DNA of 64,000 nucleotides from an uncultured Eubacteriales bacterium. GTDB lineage: Bacteria; Bacillota; Clostridia; Christensenellales; Aristaeellaceae. Both the position numbers and the translations under genes were made by a program. Under the pieces are notes generated by a model. It was not told the origin of the DNA. It saw only the letters and a program-made list of their open reading frames with translations, and did no database searches. Below, one piece after another: positions 31,176-39,238 of the stretch. Position 1 is the stretch's first letter, and the number at the start of each line of letters is the position of its first letter. The DNA is taken from positions 102,156 through 166,155 of the forward strand of contig CADAQZ010000002.1 in NCBI GenBank assembly GCA_902790175.1, written 5' to 3'.

Positions 31176-32309
31176 TTATTCCGCCTCGATCCGCTCGATG
31201 ATGTATCGCGCGATGCGCTCCGAACCCTCCGGCAGCATGTGGGTCCGCTGCGCCTCGACGAGCCGCGCGCCGGTCTTTCCGTCGTAGACGATGCGGTCGG
31301 CGAACCGAGCCGCCTCGTCGAAGTTTTCGGCCATCAGGGACATGCCGAGCCCGGCGAAGAAGGCGGCGTTGATCGTCTCCACGCCCGGGATCATCATCGT
31401 GTGTACCAGCGGCACGTTCACCACCGCGGCCTCGGCGCTGGAGATCCCGCCGGCCTTCGACAGCAGCACGTCCGCGGCGCGCATGTAGGCGCTCACCCGG
31501 TCTGTGAACGGCACCGTGCGCACGCAGGGGTTCGCGCCGTACCTTGCGCTCAGATCGTCGAGCAATTCCTGGTTGCGCCCGGCGAGCACGCAGAGCAGCA
31601 TGTCCTCGTCCGGGACCTCCAGGAGCTTGTCGCACAGGCCGATGGCGTCCCCGCAGCCGATGCCGCCCGTCATGACCAGGTACATCCGCGCCGCATCGGG
31701 GATGCCGAGCTCGGCGCGCGCCTCGGCCTTCGTCATCTCCGTGTGGAACGAAGCCGCCACGGGCATGCCGGTGACGACGAGCCGCTCGGCGGGGATGCCC
31801 GCGCGTTCGCACGCCGCGCGCACCTTCTCGTGCGGCAGGAAGTAGGCGTCCAGGTCCGTCTCCACAAGGAACGGTATGCAGGTGTAGTCCGAGAGGATGC
31901 CGTAGCAGCGCGCCTTCAGGCCGTAGCGCTTGCGGATGAACGTCAGCGTCTCCATCGGGAACAGGTGCGAGCACACCACCGCGTCGTAGCCGTTTTCATT
32001 GATCAGGTCGCACAGCTTGCGCCCGTAGTTGCGGTTGATCAGGTAGATCGGCGACGTAACGCCCAGCGCGCTGACCTTCTCCCCCGCCTTATACATCAGG
32101 CCGAACAGGCTCGGCGCCTTGGTGGAGATGACGTTGAGCAGCTGGTCCATGTGGATGGGCCCCGGCTCTCCGAACAGGTTGAGCATGTCGAAGAAATCGG
32201 TATATATGCCCCGGGCGGCCAGCTGCTGGCGGACGGCCTTGGCGCAGTGGTTGTGGCCCTCGCCCGTGCTACAGCTGAGCAGCAGCACCTTCCTGGTCTC
32301 GCTGTTCAC
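31176..32309 (-). CDS. Glycosyltransferase of the MGDG synthase / UgtP family
   Basis: This 377-residue GT28-type enzyme starts 'VLLLSCSTGEGHNHCAKAV', the glycine-histidine motif of processive diacylglycerol glycosyltransferases, and has the donor-binding region 'VMTGGIGCGD', 'ADVLLSKAGGISSAEA' and 'IPGVETINAAFF'. Such enzymes add glucose or galactose from UDP-sugar to diacylglycerol at the inner membrane face to give glycolipid. No signal peptide is present. It is followed three bases later by the membrane hydrolase. Confidence 0.9.
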   Translation of the reverse strand: MNSETRKVLLLSCSTGEGHNHCAKAVRQQLAARGIYTDFFDMLNLFGEPGPIHMDQLLNVISTKAPSLFGLMYKAGEKVSALGVTSPIYLINRNYGRKLCDLINENGYDAVVCSHLFPMETLTFIRKRYGLKARCYGILSDYTCIPFLVETDLDAYFLPHEKVRAACERAGIPAERLVVTGMPVAASFHTEMTKAEARAELGIPDAARMYLVMTGGIGCGDAIGLCDKLLEVPDEDMLLCVLAGRNQELLDDLSARYGANPCVRTVPFTDRVSAYMRAADVLLSKAGGISSAEAAVVNVPLVHTMMIPGVETINAAFFAGLGMSLMAENFDEAARFADRIVYDGKTGARLVEAQRTHMLPEGSERIARYIIERIEAE

Positions 32310-32481
32310 GTCTCATCTCTCCCGTGCGCGCGTCGGCCCCGTCCAGCGGGGACGCCGCAGGCGCTTCCATAATCATCCATTGTTTCGCCGTCAAACCGAT
32401 TCTAACATACGCGCGGCGCTTTGTCTACCTCTCACGGCGCGATAAAGCGCGATAAAGCGCCGAAAAGACGTGTTTTCCAGG

Positions 32482-32511
32482 TTGCCCCGGCGCATGGTTC
32501 TGTGGTATAAT
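32482..32511 (+). promoter_or_regulatory. Promoter of the TrkA-C membrane protein gene
   Basis: TTGCCC (32482-32487), an 18-base spacer ending TGTGG, and TATAAT (32506-32511). The upstream bases 32310-32480 contain only a short repeat of GCGATAAA. Confidence 0.6.
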
Positions 32512-32553
32512 AACATAGAGATATAGTATGCGCACCGTAGAGAGGATGATCGT

Positions 32554-33264
32554 ATGAACGTGATCTTCGCATTCACGCTTTTCTCCGTGATCATCGTCAT
32601 CTACTGGGTCATCGCGGAGTTCTTCACGGTGCTGTTCCGCTTCACCGGCGTGCCCGACGAGAAGGCGCGCTTCCAGGTGGTCTCCCTGCTGACGGGCAGC
32701 GGCTACACGACCCGCGAGAGCGAGCTATTCGTCTCGACCAAATCCCGGCGGCGGCTGGCGCGGATGATCATGCTGTTCGGATACGTGTTCAACGTGACGT
32801 TCATATCCGCGCTGATCAACGTCTTTATCTCTCTGAAGAACTCCGAGCGGACCTTCTCCCACATCGTCGGCCTGATCTTCCCGATCATTTCCATCGCGGT
32901 GATCTTCCTGTTCATGCGCATGCCCAAGGTGCACACCTGGGTCGAAAACCTGCTGGAAAAGCTCGTCGGGAAGATCATGAAGACGGGCAACGAGAACACG
33001 GCCTTCCTGCTCGACTACATCGGCGAGGACAGCATCGTGCAGGTGGTCCTGAAGCGGGTGCCCGAGCCCTTCGCGGGCAAGCCGCTGTCGGAGACGGGCC
33101 TGCGTTCGGAGCACAAGCTGCTGGTCATGCTGGTGGACCGGGGAAAGGCCGTGCCCGCGGCGGCGGACACCGTGTTCCAGCCCGGCGACAAGCTGACCGT
33201 GTTTGGGAACTACTCGACCATCTGCACCGTATTCGAGACGCACGAGCGCTTCTCATTTGACTGA
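32554..33264 (+). CDS. Membrane protein with C-terminal TrkA-C (RCK_C) domain
   Basis: This 236-residue protein has an N-terminal helix (3-28), a cytoplasmic loop 'VSLLTGSGYTTRESELF', two more helices (about 70-92 and 106-128) and a C-terminal RCK_C domain (about 155-235) with 'KRVPEPFAGKPLSETGL' and 'FQPGDKLTVFGNY'. RCK_C domains bind nucleotides such as c-di-AMP in potassium transporters. It may be a ligand-controlled regulator rather than a channel. A strong promoter lies 43 bases upstream. Confidence 0.82.
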   Translation: MNVIFAFTLFSVIIVIYWVIAEFFTVLFRFTGVPDEKARFQVVSLLTGSGYTTRESELFVSTKSRRRLARMIMLFGYVFNVTFISALINVFISLKNSERTFSHIVGLIFPIISIAVIFLFMRMPKVHTWVENLLEKLVGKIMKTGNENTAFLLDYIGEDSIVQVVLKRVPEPFAGKPLSETGLRSEHKLLVMLVDRGKAVPAAADTVFQPGDKLTVFGNYSTICTVFETHERFSFD

Positions 33265-33305
33265 TCTGCAAACCGATCCTGCCATCTTGTGAAGGAGGCC
33301 TCACT

Positions 33306-33827
33306 ATGAAACGCATCGCCCTGATCCTCGCCCTGTGCATCCTGCTCTCTCCCGCCTGCGTGGCCGAGACCTCGCACGCCGAGGATTTTGTCAACAACCT
33401 CTCCAAAACCTGGGACTCGTTCCTCGGCATGGCCGCGGACGCCGGACAGGCGGCCTCGGACTGGGCGGAGGATTCCGGCATCACCGAGTGGGCACAGGGC
33501 GCGGCCGACGACATCGCCGCCTGGGCCAGCGACTCCGGGCTGACGGAATGGGCGCAGGGCGCGCTGGACGACGTCACCGACTGGTACGATGAATCCGGGA
33601 TCGCCGAGTGGGCAGAGGGCGCCGCGGCGAAGCTCCGCGCATTCGTCGACGAGAACGGCCCCGCCGTCGAGGCGTGGCTTACCCAGGCCGGCGAGGACGT
33701 CAAGCGCGCCTGGGACACGCTCACCGATCCGGACGGCCACACCGCGCAGGAGATCAAAAAGGCCTATGAGACCGTGATCGAGGCGCTGGGCGATGCCGAC
33801 ATCGCGCCGACCGAACCCGGGGAGTAG
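33306..33827 (+). CDS. Secreted protein with 20-residue Trp/Ala repeats
   Basis: This 173-residue protein has a signal peptide (cleavage or lipidation near C18) and an AAGGAGG site. Three units of exactly 20 residues follow, at about 57, 77 and 97: 'SGITEWAQGAADDIAAWA', 'SGLTEWAQGALDDVTDWY' and 'SGIAEWAEGAAAKLRAF'. The pattern predicts amphipathic helices with tryptophans at one face. The protein is strongly acidic. I do not recognise a family; a role at the cell envelope or membrane surface would fit. Confidence 0.7.
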   Translation: MKRIALILALCILLSPACVAETSHAEDFVNNLSKTWDSFLGMAADAGQAASDWAEDSGITEWAQGAADDIAAWASDSGLTEWAQGALDDVTDWYDESGIAEWAEGAAAKLRAFVDENGPAVEAWLTQAGEDVKRAWDTLTDPDGHTAQEIKKAYETVIEALGDADIAPTEPGE

Positions 33828-33875
33828 TCTTCAGGCCGCACGCAAGCCTCAACGAAAGAAAATGGTGGTTGACCC

Positions 33876-34523
33876 GTGAAACGCACGCTGCTTCAATGGC
33901 TGCAGATCGCCGCAGGCCTTCTGGTGTTCGCCTTCGGCGTCCATCTGACGATATTCGCCAACATCGGCCTCGCGCCGTGGGACTGCCTGGGCATGGGCGT
34001 CGCCAAACACACGCTCCTGAACTACGGCCTGTCCATGACCACGATCGCAGTGGTCGTACTGTGCGTCGATCTGCTTTTAAGGGAACGCATCGGCTTCGGC
34101 ACGATCATCGACGCGCTTTTGACGGGGAACTTCGTGCAGATGTACAACGACCTGAACCCGCTGCCTCAGAACCGTAGCCTGCCGCTGGGCGTCGTATTGA
34201 TGCTCGTCGGCTTCGTGTTCATGGCGCTGGGCATGTGGATCTACATGAGCGCCGGCCAGTGCTGCGGCCCGAGGGACGCGCTGCTGGTGGGGCTGGGCAA
34301 GCGCCTGCCCCGGGTGCCCATCGGCCTGGTGGAGATCCTGCTCTGGGCGGCGGTGCTGCTGGCGGGCTGGCTGCTCGGCGGGCCCGTGGGCATCGGCACC
34401 GTCATCAGCACGTTCGGCGCGGGGCTGGTGATGCAGCTGGTGTACACGCTCGTTCGCTTTGAGCCCCGGAGCGTCGTGCACAGGGACGTCGTGGAGACGG
34501 TCCGGGAAATCGCGAAGCGATGA
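33876..34523 (+). CDS. YczE-type integral membrane protein
   Basis: This 215-residue protein has about five to six helices and matches YczE/YyaS-like proteins: 'FAFGVHLTIFANIGLAPWDC' near residue 20, 'IGFGTIIDALLTGNFVQM' near 72 and 'GPVGIGTVISTFGAGLVMQL' near 170. The related Bacillus YczE is linked to 4'-phosphopantetheinyl transferase and lipopeptide production, but transport function is not established. Its start follows a modest ribosome site. Confidence 0.85.
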   Translation: MKRTLLQWLQIAAGLLVFAFGVHLTIFANIGLAPWDCLGMGVAKHTLLNYGLSMTTIAVVVLCVDLLLRERIGFGTIIDALLTGNFVQMYNDLNPLPQNRSLPLGVVLMLVGFVFMALGMWIYMSAGQCCGPRDALLVGLGKRLPRVPIGLVEILLWAAVLLAGWLLGGPVGIGTVISTFGAGLVMQLVYTLVRFEPRSVVHRDVVETVREIAKR

Positions 34524-34544
34524 CGATTCTGGAGTGATATACCG

Positions 34545-36495
34545 ATGAAGAGAGTTCTGTACGTGCTCAACGACTGCATGCGCAAGTTCAGCTACGAGCG
34601 TGCCGCCGGGCTGACCCGCGCACTGCGGAGGCTGGGCGAGCCCTTCAGCCTGTGCATCGTGCGCAGCGACGCCTACTCAGGCTTCGCCGTCGAGCACAAC
34701 TACGGCGAGTACAACATCTATCGCCTGCCGGACTACGCCGACTTCGACGGCATCCTGCTGGACATCAACAGCGTGTTTACCGACGACTCGAACCGCTATG
34801 GCGCGATGGGCATCCAATACGTCGTCGAGGCCGCCGCGGCGTCCGGCAAGCCGGTGATCTCGATGGCGAACCACATCCCCGGCTTTCACTACGTGGGCAT
34901 CGACAACTACGAGGCGATGGCTTCCGTGATCCGCCACCTGCACGTCAACCGCGGGCTCACCGACTTCTGGTTCGCGCTCGGCCCGGCCGACAACTACGAG
35001 AACCAGGTCCGCACGAAGGGCCTCATGGACTACTGCGCCGCCAACGGCCTGCCCTGCGGGGAGGACCGCCTGTACGCGGAGAGCTTCATCGTCGAATGCG
35101 GCATCCACGCCTTCGACGCGCTGCTCGCCCGGCACGGCGGAAAGGTACCGCAGGCCGTCATCTGCGCCAACGACCACATCGCGATGGGGATCTGCCACGC
35201 GGCGAAGGCCGCGGGCTACAGCGTCCCGGACGACTTCCTGGTCACCGGCTTTGACAACACCGAGGCCGGCGCGCTGTTCTCCCCCGCGATCACGACCGTC
35301 GATCAGCAGTGCTGGAACATGGGCGACGCCTGCATCGACGCGCTGCGGCGCATCTGGAGCGGGGAGGACGTCCCCGAAGTGATCACCACGCCCACCAAGC
35401 TGGTGCTGCGCCAGAGCACGGAACACGCGACGCCCACGGCGCAGGGAGTCTCCCAGCGCGCGTCGGACTACATCGGCGGCGCCTCCAGCAGCACCGACTT
35501 CAACTACAAGATGAGCGCCATGCAGTATCGCCTGCCCGGCTGCAAGTCCATCGAGGAGATCTGCCAGGCGGTGATCGAGTGCATCTCCGTGCTGAACTGC
35601 GAGGGCATCGACCTGGTGCTGGACCGGCGGCTGTTCGACCTCGACCGGACGCTGTCGTTCCGCGAGCAGACCGGCCACCTGCAGGACATCTCCAGCGGCC
35701 TCACCGTCGAGGGCTACCCGGACACGCTGGAGCTCGTGTTCAGCTGGGAGAAGGGCATGAACGCGCGCTTCCCCCGCCAGAGGATCGGCAAGAAGCTGTC
35801 CGCGCTGCCGATGAGCGTCTCCCGGACGAACTGCCTGTTCGCGCCGCTGCACTTCCAGGAGCGCACCATGGGCTACCTGTGCGTGCCGCAACTGCCTGGA
35901 CCTGATGCGCATCAAGGGCGTGTCCACCGTCGTCAGCACGCTGACCATGGCGCTGCGCACTTACTTCTCCGCGCGAAGCCTGTCCTACATCAACCGCGTG
36001 CTGTCCGGCGTTTCCATGAAGGACGGGCTGACCGGGCTCTACAACCGCCTGGGCTACCACGAGCTGGCCTATCCCCTGTACCGCGACATCGCCGCCCGCG
36101 GCGGGAAGCTGGCGATCCTGTTCCTAGACATGGACCGTCTCAAGCAGATCAACGACGCCTACGGCCACGGCGTGGGCGACCACGCGATCAAGTGCATCGC
36201 CTCGGCCATCCGCCAGAGCGTGCCGAAGGACGCCATCCCCGTGCGCTACGGCGGCGACGAGTTCCTGGTGCTGACGCCCTACGGCGGCGACGAGGCGGTC
36301 CGGCGGATGCTGGACGCCATCGCGGAGGCGATCCCGCTGCTGGCGGACGTGCTCAGCCTTCCGGAGCCGCCCGGGTTCAGCTCCGGCTACGTGCTGGCCG
36401 ACCCCGGCGCTGGAAAGTCGCTGGACGCCTACGTGGAGGAGGCCGACGCCCGCATGTACGAGGCCAAAAAGGCCAAGAAGGCGCTGAGGGAATAA
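34545..36495 (+). pseudogene. Sensor-GGDEF diguanylate cyclase gene with one-base frameshift
   Basis: Residues 1-290 resemble a LacI-type periplasmic-binding-like sensor without the DNA-binding head ('VICANDHIAMGICHAAKAAG', 'FLVTGFDNTEAGALFSP', 'TTVDQQCWNMG'). A middle GAF-like part follows. The frame breaks at 35886-35887, where GTGCCGCAAC replaces the expected GTGCGCAAC; deleting one C restores 'VRNCLDLMRIKG' and the GGDEF domain with 'MKDGLTGLYNRLGY', 'LDMDRLKQIND' and 'RYGGDEFLVL'. The complete protein would be about 649 residues. The break may be a real mutation or a sequencing error. An RxxD inhibitory site is absent. Confidence 0.85.
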
Positions 36496-36523
36496 AAAAG
36501 ACGCGGGCCAATTCGCGCCCGCG
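36490..36523 (-). terminator. Hairpin with T-tract on the antisense strand
   Basis: CGCGGGC at 36502-36508 pairs with GCCCGCG at 36517-36523. The T-tract (TCTTTTTTATT) is on the minus strand, immediately after the stop of the plus-strand cyclase gene. No minus-strand gene is upstream, so it would stop an antisense transcript, or its structure acts as a plus-strand 3' end without a T-tract. Confidence 0.3.
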
Positions 36524-36558
36524 GGCCATATCGATCCAATCGCAAAGGAGGTTTTCCC

Positions 36559-37419
36559 ATGAAGAAGCTGATGATCGCCCTGCTGTGCCTGCTGCTGGCG
36601 CTGCCGGCGCTCGCGGAGGACGAGGAGTTTACGAGCGGCGACTACGCCTACGTCCTCCTGGAGGACGGCACCGCCCAGATCACGGACTACGAGGGCGAGG
36701 ACGTCGCCCTGGAGGTGCCCGCGGCGCTGGACGGCCACGCGGTGACGTCGATCGGCCGCAAGGCGTTCATGCATAACCGGACCATCGTGCGACTCACGCT
36801 GCCGGAAGGCCTGAAGAGCATCGAGCAAAACGCCTTCAGCGCATGCTCCGCCCTGGTGGAGCTCACGCTGCCGGACGGCCTGGAGAGCATCGGCAATACG
36901 GCCTTCGAGGGCTGCAAGAGTCTGACGCAGGTCGCGCTGCCCGCGGGGCTGGCCAGCGTCGGCGACGGCCTTTTCAACAAGTGCCCGGCGCTGACGCAGG
37001 TGTTCCTGCCCGACGACCTTGCGGAAATCAGCAGCGGCATGTTCGCCGACTGCCCGAGCCTGACGCAGGTCGCGCTGCCCGCCGACCTGACGCGCATCGG
37101 CGGCGGCGCGTTCTTCAACTGCGCCAGCCTCACGCAGATCGACCTGCCCGCGAGCCTGACGGCCATCGACCGGCTCGCCTTCCGCAACTGCACAAGCCTT
37201 ACAAAGGTCGACGTGCCCGAGGGCGTGACGAGCCTCGGCGAGGTGGCGTTCCTCAACTGCGCCGGCCTGAACGAGGTCACACTCCCGGATTCGCTGACTG
37301 AGATCGGCGTCAAGGCGTTCGACGACTGTCCGAACGTCAAGGTCATCGTCGGCAGCGGCTCCTACGCGGAGCAGTATTGCAGGGAGAGCGGATACAATTA
37401 CGAGTGCAGGGAGAAGTAA
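36559..37419 (+). CDS. Secreted BspA-like leucine-rich-repeat protein
   Basis: This 286-residue protein has a signal peptide (1-19) and an AAAGGAGG site. From about residue 55 it has nine LRR_5 (TpLRR) units of 23 residues built on 'LTLPEGLKSIEQNAFSACSA' and 'VALPADLTRIGGGAFFNCAS'. It ends with 'VIVGSGSYAEQYCRESGYNY', the usual cap of these proteins. BspA-like repeats mediate binding to host proteins or other cells. It lacks an LPxTG or other anchor. Confidence 0.88.
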   Translation: MKKLMIALLCLLLALPALAEDEEFTSGDYAYVLLEDGTAQITDYEGEDVALEVPAALDGHAVTSIGRKAFMHNRTIVRLTLPEGLKSIEQNAFSACSALVELTLPDGLESIGNTAFEGCKSLTQVALPAGLASVGDGLFNKCPALTQVFLPDDLAEISSGMFADCPSLTQVALPADLTRIGGGAFFNCASLTQIDLPASLTAIDRLAFRNCTSLTKVDVPEGVTSLGEVAFLNCAGLNEVTLPDSLTEIGVKAFDDCPNVKVIVGSGSYAEQYCRESGYNYECREK

Positions 37420-37442
37420 GGGGAAGATAGAAAGCGTAACTT

Positions 37443-37554
37443 AAAAGATCCTTCGACTTCGCCGCTGACGCGGCTTCGCTCAGGATGACAGGTTTGCAGA
37501 TGCCCCGTCGTTGTCATCCTGAGCGAAGCGCAAGCGAAGTCGAAGGATCTTTTT
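37443..37554. repeat. 112-bp inverted repeat, probable bidirectional terminator
   Basis: AAAAGATCCTTCGACTTCGC and GCTCAGGATGACA in the left half are matched by the complements in the right half (TGTCATCCTGAGC and GCGAAGTCGAAGGATCTTTT). The two halves differ by a short inner hairpin. It fills the gap between two convergent genes and ends in T-tracts on both strands. Similar sequences are common dispersed repeats in Bacillota genomes, which I recall but could not check. Confidence 0.75.
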
Positions 37555-37567
37555 CGTCCCCCGTTCA

Positions 37568-39189
37568 TCACTCCAGCGCTTCCTTCCGCGCGCGCTTGTT
37601 GGTGTACATGACCTTGTCCGCGCGGCGCACGGCGTCGATCACGCTGGCATCGACCTTCGGGTCGAACTCGGCAACGCCCATCGCGACGTGTACCTGCTCC
37701 CATCGGTTCTGCGCCGACGCGCAGATCTCCAGGCGGGTCCTCTCAAACTGGCGAATGAGCGCCTCCCGGTTCCTGTAGTCGTCGTTTTGCAGGATCACGG
37801 CAAACTCGTCCCCGCCGATCCTGAACACCGGACTGTGCTGGAACACGCGGCAGATCAGTCGGCACGCGGTCTTCAGGTACAAATCGCCCTTGTCATGGCC
37901 GTGCTGGTCGTTGACGGACTTGAGGTCGTCGCAGTCGAACACGCCGACGGCGAACGCCAGGTTCGACTTGTCCTCGTCCATCTGCTTTTGCAGCCGGTCG
38001 ATCGCGTCCGCGAACGCGCCCTTGTTCTTGACGGACGTCAGCGAGTCGATATACACGCGCTTGTTCAGGTCGCTGATGTGGGCCTTCATGTGGTCCGTCA
38101 GGCGCTTGAAGGTGTTGGTGAGCCTGCCGATCTCGTCGTTCCGGTCGTAGCTCAGGTCCAGGTCGTAGTTGCCGTTGTCCACCTGCTCGGCGGCGCGCGT
38201 CAATTCCTCCAGGTGCCGGGTGATGCGGCCGGTGTAGTACAGCGTGAACAGGCTCATCGTCACCAGCACGACGGCGGACAAGACCAGTATCTCGCGGATT
38301 AGCTTTTGCCAGTCGCCCTCGGTCTCGGAGATGGGCACCGCCACGTTCAGGCGCATGCCGTTGCACAGCGGCAGCCACGCCGCCTGCTTGTCGACACCGT
38401 CGAAGCGATAGCGGATGAACGTGCTGTCCGTGACCAGACCGTCGGGCACATCGGGCATCGTCTCCTCGGTCAGCTGCGTGACGTCGATGCGCGGATGGAA
38501 GAACAGCTCCCCCTCCGCATCGCTGAGGAACGCATAGCCGTTGGCGTAGAGGCGTATGCTCTCCACCTGCTCGGCCATCGTGGAGTAGTCGATCTCGATG
38601 CCCACGACGCCGACGAATTGCCTTTCATAGTAGATGGGCACGTTGTAGGAAATCACGCGCCTGCCCAGGTTGTCGGTGATGTAGGGCGGCAGCCAGATGG
38701 CCTCGCCCTTGTACTTCGGCACGGTGAACCACACCAGCTTCGAGGTGTCCTGCGTGTCGTAGAGCGTGATGTCGGTCACCTCATGCTCCACGAAGCCCTC
38801 GCCGTCGATGTCCGTGTACCAGAAGCCCTTTACGGTGTCGGAGACCTCCGGATCGATGCGGTAGTAGTAGGTCAGCACGCCGTTGGTCTTGTTGGCCATC
38901 TCCTCGAAGTACTTGCCCACGCGGTCGATGTGATTTTGCAGCTTCTCCGGCTCCAGCCCGTCCAGGTCGACCTCGACGAACGTCGAGACCTTGCTGACCG
39001 ACTTCTGCACGCTGTTGAAGTAGTAGTCGAGGTTGCGCCCCCCGTCTCGCACAACAAGAGCAGCAGCTGGTCGGATTCGAGCTTCTCGTTCTTCCGGATG
39101 AACACCACGCTCAGGCACGTAACGGTGGTCACGGCCAGCACGATGACGCAGACGGTCAGCAGCGTGATTCTTGTTCGCAGCGAGTGCAT
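37568..39189 (-). pseudogene. dCache-HAMP-GGDEF diguanylate cyclase gene with homopolymer frameshift
   Basis: The start ATG (39187-39189) gives 'MHSLRTRITLLTVCVIVLA', a first membrane helix, up to 'QLLLLLCETG'. At a run of six C (39038-39043) the frame shifts; one more base restores 'GGRNLDYYFNSVQKSV' and an external dCache domain (about 50-290, with 'FVGVVGIEIDYSTMAEQVE'), a second helix near 300, HAMP ('LEELTRAAEQVDNGNYDLDL') and GGDEF with 'YIDSLTSVKNKGAF', 'FDCDDLKSVND' and 'RIGGDEFAVIL'. The protein would be about 540 residues and sense an external ligand. The indel lies in a homopolymer, so an assembly error is possible. Confidence 0.85.
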
Positions 39190-39238
39190 TTCACGATCAC
39201 CTTTCGCATAGTTTGTCGCGTTTCGTTCGCGTCCGGCC

